NCBI GenBank assembly: GCA_920105625.2
Contig: OV050030.1
Coordinates: forward strand, 316,768,289-316,832,288
Reading direction: 5' to 3'
Length of the DNA: 64,000 nt
Source of the DNA: Clusia tigrina
Taxonomy: Eukaryota; Arthropoda; Insecta; Diptera; Clusiidae
Below, in pieces: positions 25,053-39,598 of the stretch (position 1 is the stretch's first letter; the number at the start of each line of letters is the position of its first letter). Below the pieces are notes generated by a model, which saw only the letters and a list, made by a program, of their open reading frames with translations, made no database searches and had not been told where the DNA came from. A program made the translations under genes and the position numbers.

Positions 25053-27718
25053 GATTGCTGCGGAGCAAGATAACCATTTTTCGGTTGGTTAATGCTAGAC
25101 GAAGCGTTAATTCGTATTGTATATTATTGCAGCACCACTACTTCGGCAGAGAGTACAGAGAGCTACAAAGAAAGGGCGAAGTGCACTCATCAAGCGAGGT
25201 GACGGGCAGTGAGTGTTTGCATCCAAAGCTGCCATTATGGTATGTATCGCCAGAGAGATCGCTTATCGCTATTAGCTGCGTCTACCAGTTGACATCTACA
25301 TAAAGTATAAATGTATGGAGATATTCTAACGAACCCATCAATTTTGAACAGACATTATGTTACTGCGAAGGCTGTAAGATAACCCAGCCGACAGATGTGG
25401 CGAACTTTCGTTTGCCGAAATGTTTCCTATAATTTTGAGGCGTGAACGCTGAGCAGGGAAAAATAAATGTCTATTGCTGAGGTCTCTGTTAAAAATTATT
25501 ATAGAAATCAGCGCTTCTTATATATTAAAATCTTACTCTAATTTTGTATACCTGAACATAATTATTTGTGTTCAATACTTATCCTAAATCATATGCGAAA
25601 TATGAAAACAATTGCCGCACACATGCATTGGTCTGCAATTGCGTGTGGTCGGCATATTTTTGGGTTCAATGCATTTCTGGTCTTCGCACCAAATGCCCGC
25701 TATACATAGCGTCAGTTGATCCGCCGCTTTGGCTTGTGCCGTGTTGGCTGTGTTGTAAAGTGCTTGCATGTGCGGTACGCTTGACGTGAGGGAGTGTAGG
25801 TTGAAATGCATTGTAGTATTTTGGGTACACTACACCATGGCGTCGATATTCTGTGAGCAGGATGCCGTTTACAGAATGCAAGCTTGCCGTATGTTGAAAA
25901 ATATACTGTTTTGCTAACTGTCGACAGTAATTTCGTTCGTTGCTATGTACGATATTTGCATGAGAAACATATGCAATGTGGGCACGTAAGCTTTTATGAC
26001 GATTCTGTGACAGCGATTGTGGATCGTACATGTAAGAAAAGTGGCACGATCGGTGACGACGAATTGCTTGCGGTGTTTTCCATGCCGCCCCCATTTCAAG
26101 CAACAAATTATGGGAAACTTGCCCATTGAACGAGTAAATGTGGCCAGGCCATTCACAACGAGTGGTGTAGACTTCTGTGGCTCTCTTATGACTACGTACA
26201 AGCTTAGGGGAGAACACTTCACTAAAAGCTACATTGCAGTATTCATATGTTTCGCAACTAGGGCTGTTTATATGGAGGTGGTCTCTGACTTGTCGTCCAA
26301 GGGGTTTATCGCAGCACTCAAGCGGTTTTTCGCAAGCCGAGGCTTGTGCACAGTTTTTCTGCGACAACGGCACAAATTTTGTAGGTGCTCGCCGTGAGCT
26401 GAAAGAGTTCATGGAAGCCTTTCAGGAGCAGCAGTTACAAGGCGAAATATCGCAGTTTTGTGTCATCGGCGCGCTCCCACACTTTGGGGGACTGTGGGAG
26501 GCGGGGGTAAAATCTGCCAAATACCATTTGACTCGCATTTTAGGCGAGTCGTTTCTGACGCTTGAGAAACTGTTCCCTGTGGTTACAGAAATCGAGACAA
26601 TACTAAACTCACGCCCAAGCAGTAATAACACCAGCCCATTTCCTGACAGGTGGGCCTCTTATTGGCATTGCGAAGTCAACCGTCGACAACGAAAATATTT
26701 CGCTTTTGAACCGCTGGATGCGACTGACGGCCACAAAACAACACTTTTGGCGGAAAGGTGCAACGCATCAGAAGGCGACTTAGTGTTGGTGTCAGAGGGC
26801 AACCTGCCGCCTAAATTGTGGCTACTCGCAATAGTGACGAAAACCACAGCACGTCAGGTGCGCGTGATCGACATAGAGACCAGAAATGGGTACATTCGGC
26901 GTGCGATACACAAGGTTGCATCGATACCAATGCCCGGATAAAGACGGTTGATCTGTCGGGAGCTGCATCAAGGTCGCCGGCATATTGCGAATTGAAAAGC
27001 AAGTTATGAATATTTTAAGTATTTGGTTTAGAAAAATTGCTTTTGAAGTACAAAACTTGTATGATACATTGTAAATTAAAAGTACGAAAACTTTTGGTAT
27101 GCAATGTATTCTTTGCTGTATTTTACATATTATTGTAACAGTAAATCTTTTGCTAATTTTACATATTATAGTAACAGTAAAAGACATTTTTATTAAAAAA
27201 GCTAAGAATAAGAAGACTTGAAATTGAGAAAGCAATAAAGTCGGTCGCAACCACCTAAATACAATAAGGTTTAAAGAATTTTCTTTCTTAATAATTAGTA
27301 GTGTGATTATTATTTTTTTTTATATTTCGGGAACGCAAAAACGATTGCGTCCTAATACTAAGCATGTTTTTTGCAGAGCACAACGTAGCTTACAAATAGT
27401 AGACCACCTCATACCGCTTTTAAAAGTAATTGTTCCAGATGAAGGAATCCCAACTTGGACGTAAAAATGCACCAACACAATAAAAAATGTCTTAACAAAA
27501 CAGGAGGGAGAACATTTAATGAAAATTTAATTTAGTAACGAAAAAGCGTATGCGGAGTTGGTTAACGAGAATTTGCGGCTAGGACATATGGAAAAAGTAG
27601 ACACATTGGATGTCGGCAAGCTGAAGAATTTTTCGCTGCATCAACATGTGCTTCGTCCGGAGTTGCAGTTGTAAAACTAGCAATGACTTATGTCTGAACG
27701 ACGTGATGATGAAGGGGA
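23763..27718 (+). repeat. Array unit U7 (class A, 6-bp deletion)
   Basis: U7 is a class A unit surrounded by class B units. It shares three rare states with U14: the eight-A run near 24199, GGATTTAAATTG near 24393 (a new TAA), and loss of 6 bp near 25354. The 6-bp loss, offset by two one-base gains, gives the 3,956-bp spacing. Its first bases (GATGCTACG) match U3. Confidence 0.95.
25857..26941 (+). pseudogene. BEL/Pao integrase relic, U7
   Basis: Same breaks as U1, with the T variant near 25915. The C-terminal frame is open to TAA 26939-26941. Confidence 0.9.
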
Positions 27719-29007
27719 CTATCGGGCCAGATGACTGTCCATCATGCTGTGCTTTCGATGTTACGATGTTGCGTTAACTCCCGACCTGACGAAAATGGAT
27801 CGTCAGGCGGGGTGGCTTATGGAAGAAGACAACAACTATCAGGCAATTTTCTGGAGACGATCTAGTGAGGAGAAAATGGAGGCGTGCCGGCTGCTAATGA
27901 TCACATATGGAACTGAAGCAGCTACACACGCTGCTTGAAACAGTTGGGTGAAGATAATGCTAAGATGTTTTCATTGGCATCGCAGAAAATGCAGTCCGAA
28001 TTTTATATGGATGATTTCATTAGTGGAGCTGATACCGAAGAAGAGTTATTTGAAATCTACGCGGACGTGTCAACCTTCACAAACTCCCCAAATTTTACAC
28101 TACGCAAGTGGCATTCAAACAATAACAGTTTCCTGCGGCAGGTGCCAGAAACCGAAAAAAAGCTGCGTGTTAACGATACCGAAATCATCAAAACGCTTGG
28201 CATTATTTGTTAGTCAGCATCGGACTTGTTCAGGTATGTTTGGCCAGATATATTGTTGTATTGTCGGAAATGTCGACTTTGTTTGATTCCCTTGGACTAC
28301 TGACTCCGGTCATAGTAAAGGCGAAGATTTGCCTGCAAGACCTGTGGATTCAAAATGTAGCTTGGGATGAGTCATTACCCATGCAGCACCACAGACAATA
28401 GACTGAGTGTCGTAACAAGTTGAAAGCGATGCAAGAGGTCAAGGTTACGAGTCATATTTTAAGCGCAAAAAACTTCGCAAGAAAAGAAATGCACGGGTTC
28501 GCTGATGCTTCATAGCGGGCCTACGGCTGCTGCCTCTACGCGCGCTCAATCGAGGATGATAATGGGGTCTTTCGTGCAATTGTGGAGTGCAAAATCAAGA
28601 GTTACACCCCTCAAAACAAAATCATTGCCCAGATTGGAGCTCATGTCAACTAACCTGCTGTCTATATTGGTGGAAAAGACACAAGCGAATTTTCGCCATT
28701 CAACTTGATGCGCTGTATCTGTGGAGCGACTCGGAGATAGTGCTCGAGTGGCTGAGGGCGCATCCATCGACTTGTACTGTTTCGTTTCCAACAGGGTGGG
28801 CCAAGATCCAGGAGGCAACTAAATTAACAATTTGGGGACATGTTTCTACTCGACGAAATCCCACATATATCATATCCAGAGGTGTGTATGTTGACGAATT
28901 ACTGAACTCTTTCTGGTTCTCAGGTCCACCATTCTTAAGGAAGTCCTGTGACCAGTGGCCAACCAATAAGGTATGCAAAAAGCCAGCTGAAGTCATTGAA
29001 AACGGCG
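27498..29007 (+). pseudogene. BEL/Pao reverse transcriptase-RNase H relic, U8
   Basis: Shared disabled relic with the class B TAG near 28399 and the common TAG after HGFADAS. Confidence 0.88.
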
Positions 29008-31678
29008 GATTGCTGCGGAGCAAGATAACCATTTTTCGGTTGGTTAAGCTAGACGAAGCGTTAATTCGTATTGTATGTTATTGCAGCACCACTACTTCGG
29101 CAGAGAGTACAGAGAGCTACAAAGAAAGGCCGAAGTGCACTCATCAAGCGAGGTGACGGGCAGTGAGTGTTTGCATCCAAAGCTGCCATTATGGTATGTA
29201 TCGCCAGAGAGATCGCTTATCGCTATTAGCTGCGTCTACCAGTTGACATCTACATAAAGTATAAATGTATGGAGATATTCTAACGAACCCATCAATTTTG
29301 AACAGACATTTACCTTATGTTATTGCGAAGGCTGTAAGATAACCCAGCCGACAGATGTGGCGAACTTTCGTTTGCCGAAATGTTTCCTATAATTTTGAGG
29401 CGTGAACGCTGAGCAGGGAAAAATAAATGTCTATTGCTGAGGTCTCTGTTAAAAATTATTATAGAAATCAGCGCTTCTTATATATTAAAATCTTACTCTA
29501 ATTTTGTATACCTGAACATAATTATTTGTGTTCAATACTTATCCTAAATCATATGCGAAATATGAAAACAATTGCCGCACACATGCATTGGTCTGCAATT
29601 GCGTGTGGTCGGCATATTTTTGGGTTCAATGCATTTCTGGTCTTCGCACCAAATGCCCGCTATACATAGCGTCAGTTGATCCGCCGCTTTGGCTTGTGCC
29701 GTGTTGGCTGTGTTGTAAAGTGCTTGCATGTGCGGTACGCTTGACGTGAGGGAGTGTAGGTTGAAATGCATTGTAGTATTTTGGGTACACTACACCATGG
29801 CGTCGATATTCTGTGAGCAGGATGCCGTTTACAGAATGCAAGCTTGCCGTATGTTGAAAAATATACTGTTTTGCTACCTGTCGACAGTAATTTCGTTCGT
29901 TGCTATGTACGATATTTGCATGAGAAACATATGCAATGTGGGCACGTAAGCTTTTATGACGATTCTGTGACAGCGATTGTGGATCGTACATGTAAGAAAA
30001 GTGGCACGATCGGTGACGACGAATTGCTTGCGGTGTTTTCCATGCCGCCCCCATTTCAAGCAACAAATTATGGGAAACTTGCCCATTGAACGAGTAAATG
30101 TGGCCAGGCCATTCACAACGAGTGGTGTAGACTTCTGTGGCTCTCTTATGACTACGTACAAGCTTAGGGGAGAACACTTCACTAAAAGCTACATTGCAGT
30201 ATTCATATGTTTCGCAACTAGGGCTGTTTATATGGAGGTGGTCTCTGACTTGTCGTCCAAGGGGTTTATCGCAGCACTCAAGCGGTTTTTCGCAAGCCGA
30301 GGCTTGTGCACAGTTTTTCTGCGACAACGGCACAAATTTTGTAGGTGCTCGCCGTGAGCTGAAAGAGTTCATGGAAGCCTTTCAGGAGCAGCAGTTACAA
30401 GGCGAAATATCGCAGTTTTGTGTCATCGGCGCGCTCCCACACTTTGGGGGACTGTGGGAGGCGGGGGTAAAATCTGCCAAATACCATTTGACTCGCATTT
30501 TAGGCGAGTCGTTTCTGACGCTTGAGAAACTGTTCCCTGTGGTTACAGAAATCGAGACAATACTAAACTCACGCCCAAGCAGTAATAACACCAGCCCATT
30601 TCCTGACAGGTGGGCCTCTTATTGGCATTGCGAAGTCAACCGTCGACAACGAAAATATTTCGCTTTTGAACCGCTGGATGCGACTGACGGCCACAAAACA
30701 ACACTTTTGGCGGAAAGGTGCAACGCATCAGAAGGCGACTTAGTGTTGGTGTAAGAGGGCAACCTGCCGCCTAAATTGTGGCTACTCGCAATAGTGACGA
30801 AAACCACAGCACGTCAGGTGCGCGTGATCGACATAGAGACCAGAAATGGGTACATTCGGCGTGCGATACACAAGGTTGCATCGATACCAATGCCCGGATA
30901 AAGACGGTTGATCTGTCGGGAGCTGCATCAAGGTCGCCGGCATATTGCGAATTGAAAAGCAAGTTATGAATATTTTAAGTATTTGGTTTAGAAAAATTGC
31001 TTTTGAAGTACAAAACTTGTATGATACATTGTAAATTAAAAGTACGAAAACTTTTGGTATGCAATGTATTCTTTGCTGTATTTTACATATTATTGTAACA
31101 GTAAATCTTTTGCTAATTTTACATATTATAGTAACAGTAAAAGACATTTTTATTAAAAAAGCTAAGAATAAGAAGACTTGAAATTGAGAAAGCAATAAAG
31201 TCGGTCGCAACCACCTAAATACAATAAGGTTTAAAGAATTTTCTTTCTTAATAATTAGTAGTGTGATTATTATTTTTTTTTATATTTCGGGAACGCAAAA
31301 ACGATTGCGTCCTAATACTAAGCATGTTTTTTGCAGAGCACAACGTAGCTTACAAATAGTAGACCACCTCATACCGCTTTTAAAAGTAATTGTTCCAGAT
31401 GAAGGAATCCCAACTTGGACGTAAAAATGCACCAACACAATAAAAAATGTCTTAACAAAACAGGAGGGAGAACATTTAATGAAAATTTAATTTAGTAACG
31501 AAAAAGCGTATGCGGAGTTGGTTAACGAGAATTTGCGGCTAGGACATATGGAAAAAGTAGACACATTGGATGTCGGCAAGCTGAAGAATTTTTCGCTGCA
31601 TCAACATGTGCTTCGTCCGGAGTTGCAGTTGTAAAACTAGCAATGACTTATGTCTGAACGACGTGATGATGAAGGGGA
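27719..31678 (+). repeat. Array unit U8 (class B)
   Basis: Class B with the TGTTATTGC variant (29075; also U5, U9). It has GCCATTATGG near 29186, shared with U9 and class A, and the integrase TAA shared with U6. It is therefore a mosaic of states seen in three other units. Confidence 0.95.
29817..30901 (+). pseudogene. BEL/Pao integrase relic with an extra stop, U8
   Basis: TAA at 30752-30754 after GDLVLV, identical to that of U6. The old terminus would be TAA 30899-30901. Confidence 0.88.
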
Positions 31679-32967
31679 CTATCGGGCCAGATGACTGTCC
31701 ATCATGCTGTGCTTTCGATGTTACGATGTTGCGTTAACTCCCGACCTGACGAAAATGGATCGTCAGGCGGGGTGGCTTATGGAAGAAGACAACAACTATC
31801 AGGCAATTTTCTGGAGACGATCTAGTGAGGAGAAAATGGAGGCGTGCCGGCTGCTAATGATCACATATGGAACTGAAGCAGCTACACACGCTGCTTGAAA
31901 CAGTTGGGTGAAGATAATGCTAAGATGTTTTCATTGGCATCGCAGAAAATGCAGTCCGAATTTTATATGGATGATTTCATTAGTGGAGCTGATACCGAAG
32001 AAGAGTTATTTGAAATCTACGCGGACGTGTCAACCTTCACAAACTCCCCAAATTTTACACTACGCAAGTGGCATTCAAACAATAACAGTTTCCTGCGGCA
32101 GGTGCCAGAAACCGAAAAAAAGCTGCGTGTTAACGATACCGAAATCATCAAAACGCTTGGCATTATTTGTTAGTCAGCATCGGACTTGTTCAGGTATGTT
32201 TGGCCAGATATATTGTTGTATTGTCGGAAATGTCGACTTTGTTTGATTCCCTTGGACTACTGACTCCGGTCATAGTAAAGGCGAAGATTTGCCTGCAAGA
32301 CCTGTGGATTCAAAATGTAGCTTGGGATGAGTCATTACCCATGCAGCACCACAGACAATAGACTGAGTGTCGTAACAAGTTGAAAGCGATGCAAGAGGTC
32401 AAGGTTACGAGTCATATTTTAAGCGCAAAAAACTTCGCAAGAAAAGAAATGCACGGGTTCGCTGATGCTTCATAGCGGGCCTACGGCTGCTGCCTCTACG
32501 CGCGCTCAATCGAGGATGATAATGGGGTCTTTCGTGCAATTGTGGAGTGCAAAATCAAGAGTTACACCCCTCAAAACAAAATCATTGCCCAGATTGGAGC
32601 TCATGTCAACTAACCTGCTGTCTATATTGGTGGAAAAGACACAAGCGAATTTTCGCCATTCAACTTGATGCGCTGTATCTGTGGAGCGACTCGGAGATAG
32701 TGCTCGAGTGGCTGAGGGCGCATCCATCGACTTGTACTGTTTCGTTTCCAACAGGGTGGGCCAAGATCCAGGAGGCAACTAAATTAACAATTTGGGGACA
32801 TGTTTCTACTCGACGAAATCCCACATATATCATATCCAGAGGTGTGTATGTTGACGAATTACTGAACTCTTTCTGGTTCTCAGGTCCACCATTCTTAAGG
32901 AAGTCCTGTGACCAGTGGCCAACCAATAAGGTATGCAAAAAGCCAGCTGAAGTCATTGAAAACGGCG
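31458..32967 (+). pseudogene. BEL/Pao reverse transcriptase-RNase H relic, U9
   Basis: Shared disabled relic. No private break was seen. Confidence 0.88.
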
Positions 32968-35638
32968 GATTGCTGCGGAGCAAGATAACCATTTTTCGGT
33001 TGGTTAAGCTAGACGAAGCGTTAATTCGTATTGTATGTTATTGCAGCACCACTACTTCGGCAGAGAGTACAGAGAGCTACAAAGAAAGGCCGAAGTGCAC
33101 TCATCAAGCGAGGTGACGGGCAGTGAGTGTTTGCATCCAAAGCTGCCATTATGGTATGTATCGCCAGAGAGATCGCTTATCGCTATTAGCTGCGTCTACC
33201 AGTTGACATCTACATAAAGTATAAATGTATGGAGATATTCTAACGAACCCATCAATTTTGAACAGACATTTACCTTATGTTATTGCGAAGGCTGTAAGAT
33301 AACCCAGCCGACAGATGTGGCGAACTTTCGTTTGCCGAAATGTTTCCTATAATTTTGAGGCGTGAACGCTGAGCAGGGAAAAATAAATGTCTATTGCTGA
33401 GGTCTCTGTTAAAAATTATTATAGAAATCAGCGCTTCTTATATATTAAAATCTTACTCTAATTTTGTATACCTGAACATAATTATTTGTGTTCAATACTT
33501 ATCCTAAATCATATGCGAAATATGAAAACAATTGCCGCACACATGCATTGGTCTGCAATTGCGTGTGGTCGGCATATTTTTGGGTTCAATGCATTTCTGG
33601 TCTTCGCACCAAATGCCCGCTATACATAGCGTCAGTTGATCCGCCGCTTTGGCTTGTGCCGTGTTGGCTGTGTTGTAAAGTGCTTGCATGTGCGGTACGC
33701 TTGACGTGAGGGAGTGTAGGTTGAAATGCATTGTAGTATTTTGGGTACACTACACCATGGCGTCGATATTCTGTGAGCAGGATGCCGTTTACAGAATGCA
33801 AGCTTGCCGTATGTTGAAAAATATACTGTTTTGCTACCTGTCGACAGTAATTTCGTTCGTTGCTATGTACGATATTTGCATGAGAAACATATGCAATGTG
33901 GGCACGTAAGCTTTTATGACGATTCTGTGACAGCGATTGTGGATCGTACATGTAAGAAAAGTGGCACGATCGGTGACGACGAATTGCTTGCGGTGTTTTC
34001 CATGCCGCCCCCATTTCAAGCAACAAATTATGGGAAACTTGCCCATTGAACGAGTAAATGTGGCCAGGCCATTCACAACGAGTGGTGTAGACTTCTGTGG
34101 CTCTCTTATGACTACGTACAAGCTTAGGGGAGAACACTTCACTAAAAGCTACATTGCAGTATTCATATGTTTCGCAACGAGGGCTGTTTATATGGAGGTG
34201 GTCTCTGACTTGTCGTCCAAGGGGTTTATCGCAGCACTCAAGCGGTTTTTCGCAAGCCGAGGCTTGTGCACAGTTTTTCTGCGACAACGGCACAAATTTT
34301 GTAGGTGCTCGCCGTGAGCTGAAAGAGTTCATGGAAGCCTTTCAGGAGCAGCAGTTACAAGGCGAAATATCGCAGTTTTGTGTCATCGGCGCGCTCCCAC
34401 ACTTTGGGGGACTGTGGGAGGCGGGGGTAAAATCTGCCAAATACCATTTGACTCGCATTTTAGGCGAGTCGTTTCTGACGCTTGAGAAACTGTTCCCTGT
34501 GGTTACAGAAATCGAGACAATACTAAACTCACGCCCAAGCAGTAATAACACCAGCCCATTTCCTGACAGGTGGGCCTCTTATTGGCATTGCGAAGTCAAC
34601 CGTCGACAACGAAAATATTTCGCTTTTGAACCGCTGGATGCGACTGACGGCCACAAAACAACACTTTTGGCGGAAAGGTGCAACGCATCAGAAGGCGACT
34701 TAGTGTTGGTGTCAGAGGGCAACCTGCCGCCTAAATTGTGGCTACTCGCAATAGTGACGAAAACCACAGCACGTCAGGTGCGCGTGATCGACATAGAGAC
34801 CAGAAATGGGTACATTCGGCGTGCGATACACAAGGTTGCATCGATACCAATGCCCGGATAAAGACGGTTGATCTGTCGGGAGCTGCATCAAGGTCGCCGG
34901 CATATTGCGAATTGAAAAGCAAGTTATGAATATTTTAAGTATTTGGTTTAGAAAAATTGCTTTTGAAGTACAAAACTTGTATGATACATTGTAAATTAAA
35001 AGTACGAAAACTTTTGGTATGCAATGTATTCTTTGCTGTATTTTACATATTATTGTAACAGTAAATCTTTTGCTAATTTTACATATTATAGTAACAGTAA
35101 AAGACATTTTTATTAAAAAAGCTAAGAATAAGAAGACTTGAAATTGAGAAAGCAATAAAGTCGGTCGCAACCACCTAAATACAATAAGGTTTAAAGAATT
35201 TTCTTTCTTAATAATTAGTAGTGTGATTATTATTTTTTTTTATATTTCGGGAACGCAAAAACGATTGCGTCCTAATACTAAGCATGTTTTTTGCAGAGCA
35301 CAACGTAGCTTACAAATAGTAGACCACCTCATACCGCTTTTAAAAGTAATTGTTCCAGATGAAGGAATCCCAACTTGGACGTAAAAATGCACCAACACAA
35401 TAAAAAATGTCTTAACAAAACAGGAGGGAGAACATTTAATGAAAATTTAATTTAGTAACGAAAAAGCGTATGCGGAGTTGGTTAACGAGAATTTGCGGCT
35501 AGGACATATGGAAAAAGTAGACACATTGGATGTCGGCAAGCTGAAGAATTTTTCGCTGCATCAACATGTGCTTCGTCCGGAGTTGCAGTTGTAAAACTAG
35601 CAATGACTTATGTCTGAACGACGTGATGATGAAGGGGA
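31679..35638 (+). repeat. Array unit U9 (class B)
   Basis: Nearly the same as U8 in its first half (TGTTATTGC at 33035, GCCATTATGG near 33146). It lacks the integrase TAA of U8 and has a private T-to-G near 34180. Confidence 0.95.
33777..34861 (+). pseudogene. BEL/Pao integrase relic, U9
   Basis: Same breaks as U1. A private T-to-G lies near 34180 in the FATRAVYME segment. The C-terminal frame is open to TAA 34859-34861. Confidence 0.9.
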
Positions 35639-36927
35639 CTATCGGGCCAGATGACTGTCCATCATGCTGTGCTTTCGATGTTACGATGTTGCGTTAACTC
35701 CCGACCTGACGAAAATGGATCGTCAGGCGGGGTGGCTTATGGAAGAAGACAACAACTATCAGGCAATTTTCTGGAGACGATCTAGTGAGGAGAAAATGGA
35801 GGCGTGCCGGCTGCTAATGATCACATATGGAACTGAAGCAGCTACACACGCTGCTTGAAACAGTTGGGTGAAGATAATGCTAAGATGTTTTCATTGGCAT
35901 CGCAGAAAATGCAGTCCGAATTTTATATGGATGATTTCATTAGTGGAGCTGATACCGAAGAAGAGTTATTTGAAATCTACGCGGACGTGTCAACCTTCAC
36001 AAACTCCCCAAATTTTACACTACGCAAGTGGCATTCAAACAATAACAGTTTCCTGCGGCAGGTGCCAGAAACCGAAAAAAAGCTGCGTGTTAACGATACC
36101 GAAATCATCAAAACGCTTGGCATTATTTGTTAGTCAGCATCGGACTTGTTCAGGTATGTTTGGCCAGATATATTGTTGTATTGTCGGAAATGTCGACTTT
36201 GTTTGATTCCCTTGGACTACTGACTCCGGTCATAGTAAAGGCGAAGATTTGCCTGCAAGACCTGTGGATTCAAAATGTAGCTTGGGATGAGTCATTACCC
36301 ATGCAGCACCACAGACAATAGACTGAGTGTCGTAACAAGTTGAAAGCGATGCAAGAGGTCAAGGTTACGAGTCATATTTTAAGCGCAAAAAACTTCGCAA
36401 GAAAAGAAATGCACGGGTTCGCTGATGCTTCATAGCGGGCCTACGGCTGCTGCCTCTACGCGCGCTCAATCGAGGATGATAATGGGGTCTTTCGTGCAAT
36501 TGTGGAGTGCAAAATCAAGAGTTACACCCCTCAAAACAAAATCATTGCCCAGATTGGAGCTCATGTCAACTAACCTGCTGTCTATATTGGTGGAAAAGAC
36601 ACAAGCGAATTTTCGCCATTCAACTTGATGCGCTGTATCTGTGGAGCGACTCGGAGATAGTGCTCGAGTGGCTGAGGGCGCATCCATCGACTTGTACTGT
36701 TTCGTTTCCAACAGGGTGGGCCAAGATCCAGGAGGCAACTAAATTAACAATTTGGGGACATGTTTCTACTCGACGAAATCCCACATATATCATATCCAGA
36801 GGTGTGTATGTTGACGAATTACTGAACTCTTTCTGGTTCTCAGGTCCACCATTCTTAAGGAAGTCCTGTGACCAGTGGCCAACCAATAAGGTATGCAAAA
36901 AGCCAGCTGAAGTCATTGAAAACGGCG
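35418..36927 (+). pseudogene. BEL/Pao reverse transcriptase-RNase H relic, U10
   Basis: Shared disabled relic with the class B TAG near 36319. No private break was seen. Confidence 0.88.
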
Positions 36928-39598
36928 GATTGCTGCGGAGCAAGATAACCATTTTTCGGTTGGTTAAGCTAGACGAAGCGTTAATTCGTATTGTATATTA
37001 TTGCAGCACCACTACTTCGGCAGAGAGTACAGAGAGCTACAAAGAAAGGCCGAAGTGCACTCATCAAGCGAGGTGACGGGCAGTGAGTGTTTGCATCCAA
37101 AGCTGCCCTTATGGTATGTATCGCCAGAGAGATCGCTTATCGCTATTAGCTGCGTCTACCAGTTGACATCTACATAAAGTATAAATGTATGGAGATATTC
37201 TAACGAACCCATCAATTTTGAACAGACATTTACCTTATGTTATTGCGAAGGCTGTAAGATAACCCAGCCGACAGATGTGGCGAACTTTCGTTTGCCGAAA
37301 TGTTTCCTATAATTTTGAGGCGTGAACGCTGAGCAGGGAAAAATAAATGTCTATTGCTGAGGTCTCTGTTAAAAATTATTATAGAAATCAGCGCTTCTTA
37401 TATATTAAAATCTTACTCTAATTTTGTATACCTGAACATAATTATTTGTGTTCAATACTTATCCTAAATCATATGCGAAATATGAAAACAATTGCCGCAC
37501 ACATGCATTGGTCTGCAATTGCGTGTGGTCGGCATATTTTTGGGTTCAATGCATTTCTGGTCTTCGCACCAAATGCCCGCTATACATAGCGTCAGTTGAT
37601 CCGCCGCTTTGGCTTGTGCCGTGTTGGCTGTGTTGTAAAGTGCTTGCATGTGCGGTACGCTTGACGTGAGGGAGTGTAGGTTGAAATGCATTGTAGTATT
37701 TTGGGTACACTACACCATGGCGTCGATATTCTGTGAGCAGGATGCCGTTTACAGAATGCAAGCTTGCCGTATGTTGAAAAATATACTGTTTTGCTACCTG
37801 TCGACAGTAATTTCGTTCGTTGCTATGTACGATATTTGCATGAGAAACATATGCAATGTGGGCACGTAAGCTTTTATGACGATTCTGTGACAGCGATTGT
37901 GGATCGTACATGTAAGAAAAGTGGCACGATCGGTGACGACGAATTGCTTGCGGTGTTTTCCATGCCGCCCCCATTTCAAGCAACAAATTATGGGAAACTT
38001 GCACATTGAACGAGTAAATGTGGCCAGGCCATTCACAACGAGTGGTGTAGACTTCTGTGGCTCTCTTATGACTACGTACAAGCTTAGGGGAGAACACTTC
38101 ACTAAAAGCTACATTGCAGTATTCATATGTTTCGCAACTAGGGCTGTTTATATGGAGGTGGTCTCTGACTTGTCGTCCAAGGGGTTTATCGCAGCACTCA
38201 AGCGGTTTTTCGCAAGCCGAGGCTTGTGCACAGTTTTTCTGCGACAACGGCACAAATTTTGTAGGTGCTCGCCGTGAGCTGAAAGAGTTCATGGAAGCCT
38301 TTCAGGAGCAGCAGTTACAAGGCGAAATATCGCAGTTTTGTGTCATCGGCGCGCTCCCACACTTTGGGGGACTGTGGGAGGCGGGGGTAAAATCTGCCAA
38401 ATACCATTTGACTCGCATTTTAGGCGAGTCGTTTCTGACGCTTGAGAAACTGTTCCCTGTGGTTACAGAAATCGAGACAATACTAAACTCACGCCCAAGC
38501 AGTAATAACACCAGCCCATTTCCTGACAGGTGGGCCTCTTATTGGCATTGCGAAGTCAACCGTCGACAACGAAAATATTTCGCTTTTGAACCGCTGGATG
38601 CGACTGACGGCCACAAAACAACACTTTTGGCGGAAAGGTGCAACGCATCAGAAGGCGACTTAGTGTTGGTGTCAGAGGGCAACCTGCCGCCTAAATTGTG
38701 GCTACTCGCAATAGTGACGAAAACCACAGCACGTCAGGTGCGCGTGATCGACATAGAGACCAGAAATGGGTACATTCGGCGTGCGATACACAAGGTTGCA
38801 TCGATACCAATGCCCGGATAAAGACGGTTGATCTGTCGGGAGCTGCATCAAGGTCGCCGGCATATTGCGAATTGAAAAGCAAGTTATGAATATTTTAAGT
38901 ATTTGGTTTAGAAAAATTGCTTTTGAAGTACAAAACTTGTATGATACATTGTAAATTAAAAGTACGAAAACTTTTGGTATGCAATGTATTCTTTGCTGTA
39001 TTTTACATATTATTGTAACAGTAAATCTTTTGCTAATTTTACATATTATAGTAACAGTAAAAGACATTTTTATTAAAAAAGCTAAGAATAAGAAGACTTG
39101 AAATTGAGAAAGCAATAAAGTCGGTCGCAACCACCTAAATACAATAAGGTTTAAAGAATTTTCTTTCTTAATAATTAGTAGTGTGATTATTATTTTTTTT
39201 TATATTTCGGGAACGCAAAAACGATTGCGTCCTAATACTAAGCATGTTTTTTGCAGAGCACAACGTAGCTTACAAATAGTAGACCACCTCATACCGCTTT
39301 TAAAAGTAATTGTTCCAGATGAAGGAATCCCAACTTGGACGTAAAAATGCACCAACACAATAAAAAATGTCTTAACAAAACAGGAGGGAGAACATTTAAT
39401 GAAAATTTAATTTAGTAACGAAAAAGCGTATGCGGAGTTGGTTAACGAGAATTTGCGGCTAGGACATATGGAAAAAGTAGACACATTGGATGTCGGCAAG
39501 CTGAAGAATTTTTCGCTGCATCAACATGTGCTTCGTCCGGAGTTGCAGTTGTAAAACTAGCAATGACTTATGTCTGAACGACGTGATGATGAAGGGGA
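35639..39598 (+). repeat. Array unit U10 (class B)
   Basis: Class B with TATTATTGC near 36995 (unlike U5/U8/U9). It carries the C-to-A at 38003, which is otherwise only in U5. It therefore matches U5 in the integrase half but not in the RNase H half. Confidence 0.95.
37737..38821 (+). pseudogene. BEL/Pao integrase relic, U10
   Basis: Same breaks as U1, with Pro-to-His in NLPIERV as in U5. The C-terminal frame is open to TAA 38819-38821. Confidence 0.9.
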